A DNA stretch of 53,496 bases, taken from positions 1 through 53,496 of the forward strand of contig JAKAOH010000006.1 of the NCBI GenBank assembly GCA_021812285.1, read 5' to 3'. This DNA is from Acidobacteriota bacterium. GTDB lineage: Bacteria > Acidobacteriota > Terriglobia > Acidiferrales > UBA7541. The first letter of the stretch is position 1. Every line of letters begins with the position of its first letter. This document shows positions 1-8,551 of this stretch, piece after piece. A program made the position numbers and the translations under genes. Under the pieces are notes generated by a model. That model saw nothing but the letters and a program-made list of their open reading frames with translations. It made no database searches and was not told where the DNA came from.

Positions 1-1
1 C

Positions 2-613
2 GAGACCGGCCGCACGGTGAAGAGCGCGAAGACGGACGTGACGCGGCTCGAGGACGCGCTGGCGCTGCGCGACGCTGCGATCGCGCAACTGGGCGGCATA
101 GACATCCTGGTGAACAACGCCGGTTGGGACCATCTGACTCCGTTTCTGAAATCGAAGCCGGAGGAATGGCAGCGCGTCATCGGCGTGAATTACCAGGGCG
201 TGGTCCACGCCTGCTACGCCGTCTTGCCGCACATGGCGGAACGCAAGCACGGCGCGATCGTGAATATCAGCTCGGATTCGGCGCGCGTCGGTTCGATGGG
301 CGAAGCGGTGTACTCGGGCGCGAAAGCGGCCGTGGTGGCGTTTTCGAAGACGCTGGCGCGCGAGCACGCGCGCGATAACGTGCGCGTCAACGTGGTCTGC
401 CCCGGCCTGGTGGATACGCCGCTGCTCGCCGAGATTCAATCCCAGGATTTCGGCCGCAAGGTCATCGGAGCGGTCACCGGATTCATTCCGCTCAAGCGCC
501 TGGGCAAGCCCGAAGACATCGCGCCGATGGTGGTGTTTCTAGCCTCCGAAGCCGCAAGCTACATCACCGGACAGGTGATCAGCATCAGCGGCGGATTGAC
601 GATGGCCGGATGA
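2..613 (+). CDS. badH: SDR dehydrogenase, BadH-like (2-hydroxycyclohexanecarboxyl-CoA dehydrogenase type), 5' truncated
   Basis: The reading frame is open from the window edge, and the N-terminal dinucleotide-binding glycine motif lies upstream, so this is the C-terminal four fifths of a short-chain dehydrogenase. The NNAG motif (nt about 113-124), the catalytic Ser and the YxxxK pair (YSGAK, nt about 311-325) are visible, as is a C-terminus ending in an ISGGLTMAG-like motif. From memory the sequence closely resembles Rhodopseudomonas BadH, which oxidises 2-hydroxycyclohexanecarboxyl-CoA to the 2-keto form with NAD+. The stop overlaps the next gene's ATG by four bases (ATGA), so it is translationally coupled to benzoyl-CoA reductase. 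That context supports an alicyclic/aromatic acyl-CoA substrate. A generic 3-oxoacyl reductase role cannot be excluded. Confidence 0.8.
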   Translation, partial: ETGRTVKSAKTDVTRLEDALALRDAAIAQLGGIDILVNNAGWDHLTPFLKSKPEEWQRVIGVNYQGVVHACYAVLPHMAERKHGAIVNISSDSARVGSMGEAVYSGAKAAVVAFSKTLAREHARDNVRVNVVCPGLVDTPLLAEIQSQDFGRKVIGAVTGFIPLKRLGKPEDIAPMVVFLASEAASYITGQVISISGGLTMAG

Positions 614-1785
614 GCAGCAATACCATGCCTGCCGCAACGGAATCGCTCGTCGAGCGCTGCCGCGAAATCGTGGAGGATCTGAGCCTAGGCGAGGTGCGCC
701 GGTGGAAGGAAGCGCATCCGGGCGCGCGCGCGATCGGCTATTTCCCCGTCTACGCGCCGGTGGAACTGATCCACGCGGCGGGAATGCTGCCGGTGGGCCT
801 GAACGGCGCGGGCGACCGCCTGGATTTGCAGTACGCCGATGCGCGTTTCGGCTCGTTCATCTGCTCGATCGTCAAAACGACGCTCGAAATGGGCCTCACC
901 GGCCTGCTCGATCCGCTCGACGGGATGCTCTTTTCCGGAATCTGCGATTCGGCGCGGAATCTGGCTTTCGTCTTCGAGCGCAATCTTCCCGGAAAATACG
1001 TGGATTTTCTGCACTTGCCGCAGAACCCGTCTTCGGCGGCGAGCACGGAATTTTTGAAGGGCGAATACCGGCGCATGGGCGACGCGCTCGAGAAGCTCGG
1101 CGGCCGCAAACTGGATGACGACGCGCTGCGCGCCTCGATCGCCGTGTACAACGAGAACCGCAAGCTGCTGCGCGACCTCTACGGGCTGCGCGCGGCCAGT
1201 CCGCACCAGGTGCGCACGAGCGATATTTATCTCTTGCAGCGCGCCGGGAATTTCCTGCCCGTGGAAACGCACAACGAACTGCTGCGCGAAGGTCTCGGAT
1301 CGCTCGCCGACGGCGAGGCGAAGCCGCGCGACAGCGTTCGGATCGTGATCGAAGGCGCGTTTTGCGAGCAGCCGCCGCTGGACCTGATTCGTTTGATCGA
1401 GGACGCCGGCTGCTACGTTCTGGACGACGATTTCCTGCTCGGCCGCCGGTGGTTCACCGGCGATGTGCCGGCCTACGGCGATCCGCTCGAATCGCTGGCG
1501 TCCTGCTATCTGAACCATTCCGTCTATTCCTCGGTGCGGCACGATTTTCGCAACCGGCGGCACAAGCTGCTGGTGGAGAAAACGCAGCGGCTGGGAGCGC
1601 AGGCGGTGCTGTTTCTGATCGCGAAATTCTGCGAGCCGGCCTATTTCGATTACGTGCTGTTCAAACGGGAACTGGAAGCGGCGGCGATTCCGCATCTGCT
1701 GCTGGAATTCGAGGAAAAGGCGTTCACGTTCGATAGGCTGCGGACGGAAGTGGAAACGTTCGTCGAATCGTTGCTGTTCGATTGA
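610..1785 (+). CDS. bzdN: Benzoyl-CoA reductase subunit, BcrC/BzdN type (HgdB/2-hydroxyacyl-CoA dehydratase family)
   Basis: A 391-residue protein of the 2-hydroxyglutaryl-CoA dehydratase D-component fold. The N-terminal segment GYFPVYAPVELIHAAG (residues about 43-58) is the family signature. Candidate iron-sulfur cysteines are at about residues 85 and 112. With the next gene it would form the substrate-reducing module of class I benzoyl-CoA reductase, which dearomatises benzoyl-CoA to cyclohexa-1,5-diene-carboxyl-CoA with two electrons from ferredoxin, driven by ATP. Length matches BcrC/BzdN (about 380-390). The start overlaps the upstream stop by four bases; an ATG 15 bases downstream is an alternative. 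The bzd name rests on operon order and ATPase sizes rather than alignment. Confidence 0.85.
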   Translation: MSSNTMPAATESLVERCREIVEDLSLGEVRRWKEAHPGARAIGYFPVYAPVELIHAAGMLPVGLNGAGDRLDLQYADARFGSFICSIVKTTLEMGLTGLLDPLDGMLFSGICDSARNLAFVFERNLPGKYVDFLHLPQNPSSAASTEFLKGEYRRMGDALEKLGGRKLDDDALRASIAVYNENRKLLRDLYGLRAASPHQVRTSDIYLLQRAGNFLPVETHNELLREGLGSLADGEAKPRDSVRIVIEGAFCEQPPLDLIRLIEDAGCYVLDDDFLLGRRWFTGDVPAYGDPLESLASCYLNHSVYSSVRHDFRNRRHKLLVEKTQRLGAQAVLFLIAKFCEPAYFDYVLFKRELEAAAIPHLLLEFEEKAFTFDRLRTEVETFVESLLFD

Positions 1786-1791
1786 GGAATC

Positions 1792-3135
1792 ATGGGCGAA
1801 ACACAGGCGTCGGAATACCGCGGAGACATCCACCGGCAGCAGCGCGACCTGATGCTGCGCTGGTATCAGCGGCTCGAGGAATCGGCGCACGGCGGGCCGC
1901 CGGCAGTTTCGCTGATGATTTCCGGCAATTGCGTTGAGTTGCTCGAAGCCTTCGGCGCCGTTCCGCTCTATCCGGAGGTGAACGCGCTGCAATTGGCGAT
2001 TCGCCATCAATCGCTCGATCCGATCCTGGCCGCCGAGGAGTTGGGTTACGCCGCCGACAATTGCGCCTACGTGAAGGCGGATATCGGCGCGCTGGTCAAG
2101 GGAATCACGCCGACGGGAACGGAATTGCCGGTGCCGAAACTGGTGCTCTGCAATTTCGTTGGGTGCAACACGTACGTGAAATGGTTCGAGCACGCGGCGG
2201 AATTCCAGAATGCGCCGCTGGCGATGCTCGACGTGCCGTTCCTGCGGACGGCCGAGCCGCGAGCCGAAGACGTGGCGTATATCGTCTGCCAGTTGAAGGA
2301 AATCGTGAAGCAGTTGGAGGAGCTGACCGGGCGCCGGTTCGATTACGACCGTTTCCGCGAGGCTGTCCGCTGCTCGGCGCGCGTAGAGGAAGCGTGGTCG
2401 CGGATCAAGCATCTGGCGCGGCGCACGCCGACGCCCTTCGACGCCTATTTCGACGCGATCACGCTGATGGGACCGCTTTACGTCTATCGAGGCAGCCCGG
2501 AGGGCGTGGAATTTTTCGAACTGGCGCTGCGGGAACTGCAGGAGAAAGCCGAACGCGGCGAGGGAATTTACGACCAGGAGCGGTTTCGCGTGGTGATGGA
2601 GGGTCCGCCGCCGTATCCCTTTTTCCGGACGTTCCGCGACATGTTCGCGGCGTGGAAGGCGACGGCGGTCGCGTCCACCTATTCAACCGTCGGCGGGCTG
2701 TGGGAATTCGGTTTCCGCCACGATCCCGACCATCCCTTCGAATCGCTGGCGATGCACATGCTGGCGCACAACGTGACGAACCGGAATTACCTGCAGCGGT
2801 ACGACCAGATCCGGCGGTACGTCGAGGAATGGGACGCCGACGCGGTGGTGATTCATTTCGTGAAGAGCTGCCGGCTGTTTTCCGCCGGACAGGGCGACAT
2901 GCGCGGCTATTTCACGCAGCAGCTGGGCGTACCGACGCTTTACGTGGAATCGGATCTGGAAGATCCGCGGTATTTTTCGGAGGCGCAGATCAGGAACCGC
3001 ATGGACGCTTTTTTCGAGGCGCTCGAGCATGCGCGGTCCACCGGAACGCTGCACCGCGGCGTGGCCGCCATCCGGCACGCGCCGGGCGGCGAAATCGCGC
3101 CCGCGGCTTCGGACCGGCTGAAAATTCTGCAGTGA
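1792..3135 (+). CDS. bzdO: Benzoyl-CoA reductase subunit, BcrB/BzdO type
   Basis: A 447-residue partner of the preceding subunit, in the same dehydratase-like family and close to the usual 435-450 residues. Candidate iron-sulfur ligands are Cys47 (SGNCVELLEAFG), Cys91 and the pair Cys120/Cys125 in a LVLCNFVGCNTYVKWFE-like stretch. The C-terminal part has the family's VIHFVKSCRLFSAGQ and ESDLEDPRYFS motifs, the region near the active-site cluster in homologues. The gene follows six bases after the previous stop, with a GAGGAA ribosome site ahead of ATG. Together with the 391-residue subunit it should bind the acyl-CoA. Activity in this organism is inferred from the complete four-gene set. Confidence 0.87.
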   Translation: MGETQASEYRGDIHRQQRDLMLRWYQRLEESAHGGPPAVSLMISGNCVELLEAFGAVPLYPEVNALQLAIRHQSLDPILAAEELGYAADNCAYVKADIGALVKGITPTGTELPVPKLVLCNFVGCNTYVKWFEHAAEFQNAPLAMLDVPFLRTAEPRAEDVAYIVCQLKEIVKQLEELTGRRFDYDRFREAVRCSARVEEAWSRIKHLARRTPTPFDAYFDAITLMGPLYVYRGSPEGVEFFELALRELQEKAERGEGIYDQERFRVVMEGPPPYPFFRTFRDMFAAWKATAVASTYSTVGGLWEFGFRHDPDHPFESLAMHMLAHNVTNRNYLQRYDQIRRYVEEWDADAVVIHFVKSCRLFSAGQGDMRGYFTQQLGVPTLYVESDLEDPRYFSEAQIRNRMDAFFEALEHARSTGTLHRGVAAIRHAPGGEIAPAASDRLKILQ

Positions 3136-3142
3136 GGCGGAG

Positions 3143-3979
3143 ATGAGAATAGCGGCGGGAGTGGACGTCGGTTCGACGCAGACGAAAGCGGTGATCGTCG
3201 GCGAAGACGGCGGAATCCGCATGCTGGGCTACGCGCTGGTGGATACCGGCGCGAACGTGCAGCGGGCGGCAGAAAACGGGTTTCTGGCGGCGTGCCGGGA
3301 ATCGGGTGTCGAGCCGGAAGGCGTGGGCTACGTGGTGGGAACCGGCTACGGCCGCTACAAAATCACGTTTGGCAACACGCAGATGACCGAAATCAGCTGC
3401 CACGCGCGGGGCGCCCATTACCTGTTTCCCTCCACCCGCACCGTGATCGACATGGGCGGGCAGGATTCGAAAGCGATCAGCGTGGGCGAGCACGGCGAGG
3501 TGCTCGATTTCGTGATGAACGACAAATGCGCCGCCGGCACCGGCCGTTTCCTCGCGAACGCGGCTGAGGTGCTGGGCATCGGGCTCGAAGAAATCGGGCC
3601 GCTTTCGCTGCGGGCGCGGCACCCGGTGAAAATCACGACGGTTTGCACGGTATTCGTGGAATCGGACATTCTGTCGTATCTGGCGCAGGGCAAAAAGCCC
3701 GAAGACGTTTTGGGCGGAGTGCATTTGGCGATCGCCCGCCGCACGGTTTCGCTGGCGCGGCGCGTTCCGATCGAGCCGGGCATTACGATGACCGGCGGAG
3801 TATCGCGCAACACGGGGATGGTGCGAGCGCTCGAGGAAGTGCTGGGCGCGAAGATGCAAGTGAGCCAGCAAGCGCATTTCGCCGGCGCGCTGGGCGCGGG
3901 GCTGTTTGCCATCGAGAAGATGGGCGAGAGTTTCGAATCCGGAATCTGGAGGGCGTCGAATGCCACACCGCGCGGCTGA
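3143..3979 (+). CDS. bzdP: Benzoyl-CoA reductase ATPase subunit (ASKHA/BadF-BcrA family), first copy
   Basis: A 278-residue acetate/sugar kinase-Hsc70-actin fold ATPase. The phosphate-1 motif GVDVGSTQTKAV (residues 6-17) and second phosphate motif DMGGQDSKAI (about 103-112) are present. Cys129 in NDKCAAGTGRF and Cys168 in VCTVFVES match the two cysteines that hold the inter-subunit [4Fe-4S] cluster in the activator HgdC. It would hydrolyse ATP to push a low-potential electron from ferredoxin into the reductase module. It starts seven bases after the upstream stop with a GAGGCGGAG site. The short length fits Bzd-type rather than the longer (about 436-residue) BcrA/BadF subunit. Confidence 0.85.
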   Translation: MRIAAGVDVGSTQTKAVIVGEDGGIRMLGYALVDTGANVQRAAENGFLAACRESGVEPEGVGYVVGTGYGRYKITFGNTQMTEISCHARGAHYLFPSTRTVIDMGGQDSKAISVGEHGEVLDFVMNDKCAAGTGRFLANAAEVLGIGLEEIGPLSLRARHPVKITTVCTVFVESDILSYLAQGKKPEDVLGGVHLAIARRTVSLARRVPIEPGITMTGGVSRNTGMVRALEEVLGAKMQVSQQAHFAGALGAGLFAIEKMGESFESGIWRASNATPRG

Positions 3980-4856
3980 AGCGGAACGTTCGCAGGCGCC
4001 CACAGCGCTAGTGGCGGGCGTGGACGTGGGATCGAGCCACACGAAATCGGTGCTCGTCGGCTGGTTTGGCGAGCCGGGCGTGGCCGCGGGGCTGCTTTCG
4101 CCGGAGGAGTTTGCGGCGCGCGTCTGCATTCTGGGCCGCGGGACGGTTCGCACCGGCGTGGAAATGGAAAAAGCGGCGCATACGGCGCTCGACGAGGCCT
4201 GCCGGGCCGCCGGACTCGGGCGCCGCGCAATCCACTACGTCGCCGCCACCGGCCTGGGCCGTTACAGCATCGGATTCCGCGACATCCAGATCACCGAAAT
4301 CACCAGCGACGCGCGCGGCGCCTTCTTCGTGTTTCCCCACGCCGCGGCGGTGATGGATATCGGCAGCCAGTCGACGCGGGCGATCGGCCTGGGCGACGCC
4401 GGCCGCGTGCGGCAATTCAAGACGAACGACAAATGCGCGGCGGGTTCGGGCAGTTTCATCGTGCGGGCGGCGCGCTATTTGCAGGTGGACCTCGAAAGCG
4501 TGGGCGATCTGGCGCTCGAAGCGAATCATCCGCATCCGATCAGCAGCATCTGCGCGGTGCTGGCGGAAAGCGAAATCATCAATCACGTTTCCGCCGGCGT
4601 TTCCGTACCCAATATTCTGGCGGGAATTTACGATTCGCTCGCCGACCGGTCGGCGCTGCTGCTGAAGCGCGTGGGCCAAGCTGGGGAACTGGTTTTCATC
4701 GGTGGAGTGGCGCGGCAGCAGGGCGCGGTGCGGGCGCTCGAACGGCGGCTGAAGATTCCGGTCCGCGTTCCGGAGTTTTGCGAGCACGTCGGCGCGCTGG
4801 GCGCCGCGCTGCTGGGGTTGAAGCGCGTGCTGGCAAACGCGCGGTTCGCCGCTTAA
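3960..4856 (+). CDS. bzdQ: Benzoyl-CoA reductase ATPase subunit (ASKHA/BadF-BcrA family), second copy
   Basis: Paralogue of the preceding ATPase. The start chosen here is ATG 3960, preceded six bases upstream by GGAGGG, giving 298 residues and a 20-base overlap with the upstream gene; an in-frame start at 3906 would only add an unlikely extension. GVDVGSSHTKSVLVG (about residues 20-34), DIGSQSTRAI (133-142), Cys159 in NDKCAAGSGSF and Cys198 in ICAVLAES are present, so both ATPases supply the cluster cysteines. The two would form the heterodimeric electron activase. The operon appears to end here. No ferredoxin, CoA ligase or ring-hydrolysis gene follows, so those must lie upstream of the window or elsewhere. 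Confidence 0.83.
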   Translation: MPHRAAEAERSQAPTALVAGVDVGSSHTKSVLVGWFGEPGVAAGLLSPEEFAARVCILGRGTVRTGVEMEKAAHTALDEACRAAGLGRRAIHYVAATGLGRYSIGFRDIQITEITSDARGAFFVFPHAAAVMDIGSQSTRAIGLGDAGRVRQFKTNDKCAAGSGSFIVRAARYLQVDLESVGDLALEANHPHPISSICAVLAESEIINHVSAGVSVPNILAGIYDSLADRSALLLKRVGQAGELVFIGGVARQQGAVRALERRLKIPVRVPEFCEHVGALGAALLGLKRVLANARFAA

Positions 4857-4923
4857 GATCCTCCTGTCCATCCAGCGAATTGAAGACGGCGTCGCGCGCC
4901 GCGTGCGAGGACTCGCGGCGGCT

Positions 4924-5547
4924 TCAGGAATGGAGCGGGGTGAGACCCGCAGCGGCCAGAATGGCGTCGGCCGAGCGGTCGAGGCCGATCGAGGAATCGA
5001 TCATCAAGTGGTAGAGCCGGAAATCCTTCCAATCCTCGCCGAAATAGCGATCGATGTAAGCCGTGCGCCGGTGGTCGGTCTCCTCGGCGAGCGCCTCGGC
5101 TCCGCTCGACACGCCGAACAGTTTCCCCAGATTTTCCGCGCGCCAGGCGAGCGGAGCGTGGATGGAGACGTGGAAAACATCGCGGCGGCCGCGCAGAATG
5201 CATTGAGCGCCGCGGCCGACGACGACGGCGTGGCCGATTTCGGCGGCTTCGCGAATCACTTCGGTCCACAGGCGCGCCATCTGATCGGCGTCGAAGGCGC
5301 CGGCTTCGACGCGCGTGGCCGAGCCCTCGAATCCGCCGCGCCAGACCGCCTGAATCAGCCGGTGAAACCACGGATTGACGCATTCGTCGTAGCGACGCGC
5401 GACGTCGGAGGGGACTTTGGCTCGGCGCGCGATTTCGTCCACCAGCGGATCGTCCACCAGCTTCCAATCCAGGCGTTCGGCCACGCGTCGGGCGATTTCC
5501 GCGCCGCCGCTGCCATGTTCCCGGCTGATAGTGATTACGCGAAACAT
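4924..5547 (-). CDS. Cytidylate-kinase-like family protein
   Basis: A 207-residue P-loop protein of the cytidylate kinase-like family (Pfam AAK-type, CMP-kinase related). The N-terminus FRVITISREHGSGGAEIARRV carries a modified Walker A of the kind seen in that family, and a VVVGRGAQCIL strand-helix unit follows near residue 110. These proteins are usually adjacent to membrane or stress genes and their substrate is rarely known, so CMP phosphorylation should not be assumed. The gene starts nine bases after the stop of the upstream MBL/rhodanese gene and is probably co-transcribed with it. It converges on the benzoyl-CoA reductase operon. Confidence 0.75.
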   Translation of the reverse strand: MFRVITISREHGSGGAEIARRVAERLDWKLVDDPLVDEIARRAKVPSDVARRYDECVNPWFHRLIQAVWRGGFEGSATRVEAGAFDADQMARLWTEVIREAAEIGHAVVVGRGAQCILRGRRDVFHVSIHAPLAWRAENLGKLFGVSSGAEALAEETDHRRTAYIDRYFGEDWKDFRLYHLMIDSSIGLDRSADAILAAAGLTPLHS

Positions 5548-5556
5548 CGCCGCGGC

Positions 5557-6951
5557 CTAGTCTCCCGTTGCGAGCGGCAAACCGCGCTCGCGCCATTCGT
5601 TCAAACCGCCCGCCAGGGTGGCGACGTCGGCGAAACCGGCGCGGCGCAGGACGCTTGCGGCCACGCCGGAGCGATAGCCGCTGGCGCAAACCACGTGCAC
5701 GCGGGCGTCGCGCGGCAATTCCCCGAGCCGCTTGGGCAAATCGCCGCCCATGATGTGCAGCGAGCCGGGAATATGGCCGGAAGACCATTCCGCGTCGCCG
5801 CGCACGTCGACGATCACGGCGCCGGCGCGGCGTCGCGCATCGAGGTCGGCGGCGGAAACCTGCTCCACTTGAGCCTGCGGCCAGCCGAGTCGGGCCCAGG
5901 CTTCAAATCCGCCTTCGAGAAAGCCGCGCGCGTCGTCGAGCCCCACGCGCACCAAACCGCGGCGCGCATCGTCGAGATTCGTTTCGCGGTCGCCGACAAG
6001 CAGCAGAGGACGGTCGTAAGGAACAATCCATGCGGCCCAGGTGGAAAATCCCCCGCCCGCGCCAATGTTGAATGAGCCGGGAATGTGCCCGCGGCTGAAA
6101 TTTTCCTGCGAGCGGCAATCGAGCACCACCGCGCCTTCGCGCTCGATCGAATCGCGAAATTCCGCCGCGCCGATCGCGCGGTCGCCGGGCATTGTTCCCA
6201 GCAGGCGGGGGCCTTCGGCGTTGACACGCTTCATCCGGCGATAGTAATCGGGGAACGGAGGAACGTGGCCCAGGATACGATTGACGAACGGTTCGCGCTC
6301 GCGGTCGCGAAAGAAGACATTGCTCGCGCGCTCGTCACCCAGCGTCGATTGCGGCCGATTGCTCATCCCGCTGCCGCAGAACGAGCCGGCGCCATGCGCG
6401 GGACGCACTTCGAGGGCGTCCGGCAGGTGCCCGATACGGCGATGCAGGCTGTCGTAGAGCAACTCGGCCAGGCGGCGCTTCGATTTTTCGCCCAGCAGAT
6501 CGGGCCGGCCGAGCGAGCCGACAAAAAGAAAATCGCCGGAGAGCATCGCCACCGGGTGCGGGCTGTGCGCCGGCTCGTGAATGAGAAACGAGATGTGTTC
6601 GGGCGTGTGGCCCGGCGTGTGCAACGCGACCATCGCCGCGCCGTCCCACTCCAGGCGGTCGCCGTCGCGCATCGCGTGGTGCGGGAATTGATAGACGTAA
6701 TCCTCGCCAGCGTCATGCGCGCTCAGCCAGAGCTCCGAGCCGGCGGCCGCGGCGAGTTCGCGCGCGCCCGAGGCATAATCGGCGTGGATGTGCGTTTCGA
6801 GGATGTGGGTGATTTTCCAGCCGCGTTCCGCGGCGAAGGCGAGATAGGTGTCCACGTCGCGTTTCGGATCGATGACCACGGCGCGGCCGTGCGAAGCAAC
6901 GATGTAGGAATAGTGAGCCAGACCAGGCACTTCGAATCGTTCGAGAACCAT
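5557..6951 (-). CDS. MBL-fold hydrolase with two C-terminal rhodanese domains (persulfide dioxygenase/CstB-like)
   Basis: A 464-residue protein. Residues 1 to about 250 form a metallo-beta-lactamase domain of the ETHE1/CstB type: the HxHxD motif THIHAD (His54, His56, Asp58), HTPGH (His111, His115) and SGDFLF (Asp140) are metal ligands. Two rhodanese modules follow. The first (about 265-355) has no cysteine in its active loop and is probably non-catalytic. The second (about 365-460) has Cys422 in a CASGYRSG loop. Homologues oxidise persulfide sulfur to sulfite and exchange it with thiosulfate, so a role in sulfide/persulfide detoxification is the best reading. It is the first gene of a two-gene unit with the cytidylate-kinase-like gene. 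Confidence 0.85.
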   Translation of the reverse strand: MVLERFEVPGLAHYSYIVASHGRAVVIDPKRDVDTYLAFAAERGWKITHILETHIHADYASGARELAAAAGSELWLSAHDAGEDYVYQFPHHAMRDGDRLEWDGAAMVALHTPGHTPEHISFLIHEPAHSPHPVAMLSGDFLFVGSLGRPDLLGEKSKRRLAELLYDSLHRRIGHLPDALEVRPAHGAGSFCGSGMSNRPQSTLGDERASNVFFRDREREPFVNRILGHVPPFPDYYRRMKRVNAEGPRLLGTMPGDRAIGAAEFRDSIEREGAVVLDCRSQENFSRGHIPGSFNIGAGGGFSTWAAWIVPYDRPLLLVGDRETNLDDARRGLVRVGLDDARGFLEGGFEAWARLGWPQAQVEQVSAADLDARRRAGAVIVDVRGDAEWSSGHIPGSLHIMGGDLPKRLGELPRDARVHVVCASGYRSGVAASVLRRAGFADVATLAGGLNEWRERGLPLATGD

Positions 6952-7159
6952 GCCTTCTCCCCCTGCAAGGCCGAAGCGTCAATGGTCCCGTGCGGGCGAG
7001 GTCACCCGGCGAACCGTGGCTTCAGGATACCTTGCCGGGAAACGGCAGGCAATTCCAGCAAGGTTGAGCGACGCCTGGAAAACGGATTGAGGCGATGGCG
7101 GCGTTGCGCGGCCTGGGCAGGCGCCGCGGGAAACGCCATGTTAGGCTTTTTGGCATTCG

Positions 7160-8449
7160 ATGGCTGAATTGCTCGAACTCGAATTCGACCGTCTGACGCC
7201 GGAGGGAATGGCGGCCGCGCCGATGCCGGAAACGGGGGATCGCGTGGCGCTCGCGTGGGGCGTTTTGCCCGGCGAACGCGCGCGCGTGCTGCCGATGCGG
7301 CGGCAAAAGGGAGCATTGCTCTGTCGGCTGGTGGAATTGCTGCGCGCGTCGCCGGAACGCGTCGCGCCGCGCGAGGACCATTATTTGAGCTGCTCTCCAT
7401 GGCAGGTGACGCGCTACGGCGCGCAAGTCGAGGCGAAGCGCAGAGTCTTAGAGAATCTGTTTCCTTCCGTGACGCTGGAGCGATTCGTCGCTGCGGAAAC
7501 GGTTTGGGGTTACCGCAACAAAATGGAATTCAGCTTCACCGAGCACGAGGGCCGGCTGCAGCTCGCTTTTCACGAACGCGGGCATTCGCAGCGCCGGCTG
7601 CCGCTGCCGGAGGGTTGCCAACTTGCCGGCCCAGCGATGAACGCGGCCGCACTCGAAGCAGTGACGTGGCTGGCCACGCGTGGAATTCGCGCTTCGGCGG
7701 TGAAAAGCCTGATCGTGCGTGGGAGCCGAGCGACCGGGCGGGTCATGGTGGGGCTTTACGTGATGGACGATAATTTTCCCGCCGGGGAATTGACGCTCGA
7801 ACGCAGCGCGGGATGGGCCGTTTATTACAGCGATCCGCTGTCGCCGGCTTCGGTCGAAACGCGATTGCTCGACCGGCGAGGCGCCGACCATCTGGTGGAG
7901 CGCGTAGCGGGAGTGGATCTGGCGTGGCCGCTCGAAGGTTTTTTTCAGAACCACGCGGAGGTGTTTGAACTCGCCGTCGACGAGATTCGACGCCGCATTC
8001 CGGAAACCGCGCGTATCGTGGAGCTTTACAGCGGCGTGGGGGCGATTGGGCTCGCACTGTGCGACAAAGCCGAGGAAATTCTGGCCGTCGAATCGAACCA
8101 AGCCGCGTCGGCGTGGGCTGAGCGCAACCGGCACGCGGCCGGAGCGGAAAATTACCATCCGCGCGCGGCGCGGGCGGAATTGTGCGCCGAGGAAATCTTG
8201 CTGCCGAGCGACGTGGTGGTGGTTGATCCGCCGCGCACAGGGCTGCATCCGCGGCTCGTCGAGGCGCTCGCGCGCGTACGGCCGCGCCGCATCGTCTACC
8301 TTTCGTGCAACCCGGCGAACCAGGCGCGCGACGCGGCGATGCTCGGCGCGATATACCGTGCGGTGACGCTCGTGGGATTCGATTTTTATCCGCAAACCCC
8401 ACACCTTGAATCGCTGCTCGTGCTGGAACGGGCGGCTGAGGCGGAGTGA
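7160..8449 (+). CDS. Class I SAM-dependent RNA uracil-C5 methyltransferase (RumA/TrmA family)
   Basis: A 429-residue enzyme that would add a methyl group to C5 of a uridine in rRNA or tRNA. A TRAM-like N-terminal domain is followed by the catalytic domain: motif I ELYSGVGAIGLAL (about residue 294), VVVDPPRTGLHP (about 352), nucleophile Cys383 in YLSCNPANQ, and general base Glu417 in TPHLESLLVLER. RumA-type enzymes usually carry a four-cysteine iron-sulfur motif (CGGC-type) around residues 60-100. Here only one cysteine (LSCSPWQ) remains at that place, so the cluster is probably absent. Which of U747, U1939 (23S) or U54 (tRNA) is the target cannot be told from sequence alone. Confidence 0.85.
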   Translation: MAELLELEFDRLTPEGMAAAPMPETGDRVALAWGVLPGERARVLPMRRQKGALLCRLVELLRASPERVAPREDHYLSCSPWQVTRYGAQVEAKRRVLENLFPSVTLERFVAAETVWGYRNKMEFSFTEHEGRLQLAFHERGHSQRRLPLPEGCQLAGPAMNAAALEAVTWLATRGIRASAVKSLIVRGSRATGRVMVGLYVMDDNFPAGELTLERSAGWAVYYSDPLSPASVETRLLDRRGADHLVERVAGVDLAWPLEGFFQNHAEVFELAVDEIRRRIPETARIVELYSGVGAIGLALCDKAEEILAVESNQAASAWAERNRHAAGAENYHPRAARAELCAEEILLPSDVVVVDPPRTGLHPRLVEALARVRPRRIVYLSCNPANQARDAAMLGAIYRAVTLVGFDFYPQTPHLESLLVLERAAEAE

Positions 8450-8509
8450 ACCGCCCGAATTCTCCCAAAGACCCGTTTGGCAAGTAGGCAACGGCCGGCG
8501 AAAGGCTTC

Positions 8510-8539
8510 CTGACGGGTTTCGCAGCGGTAGTGTATTCT
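8510..8539 (+). promoter_or_regulatory. Putative promoter of the first family-A gene
   Basis: CTGACG (8510-8515), an 18-base spacer and TATTCT (8534-8539) lie exactly 12 bases before the chosen ATG. The second family-A gene has TTGACC, 18 bases, TATTCT and again 12 bases before its ATG. A start about seven bases after the -10 would leave only a handful of untranslated bases and no Shine-Dalgarno, suggesting near-leaderless transcripts. Confidence 0.4.
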
Positions 8540-8551
8540 GTGCGCGATTTC

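Noticed and set aside
685-2412. 575-codon open frame on the minus strand
   Set aside because: It lies fully opposite bzdN and bzdO, has Arg/His/Gln-rich composition and no domain; such frames are expected opposite GC-rich genes.
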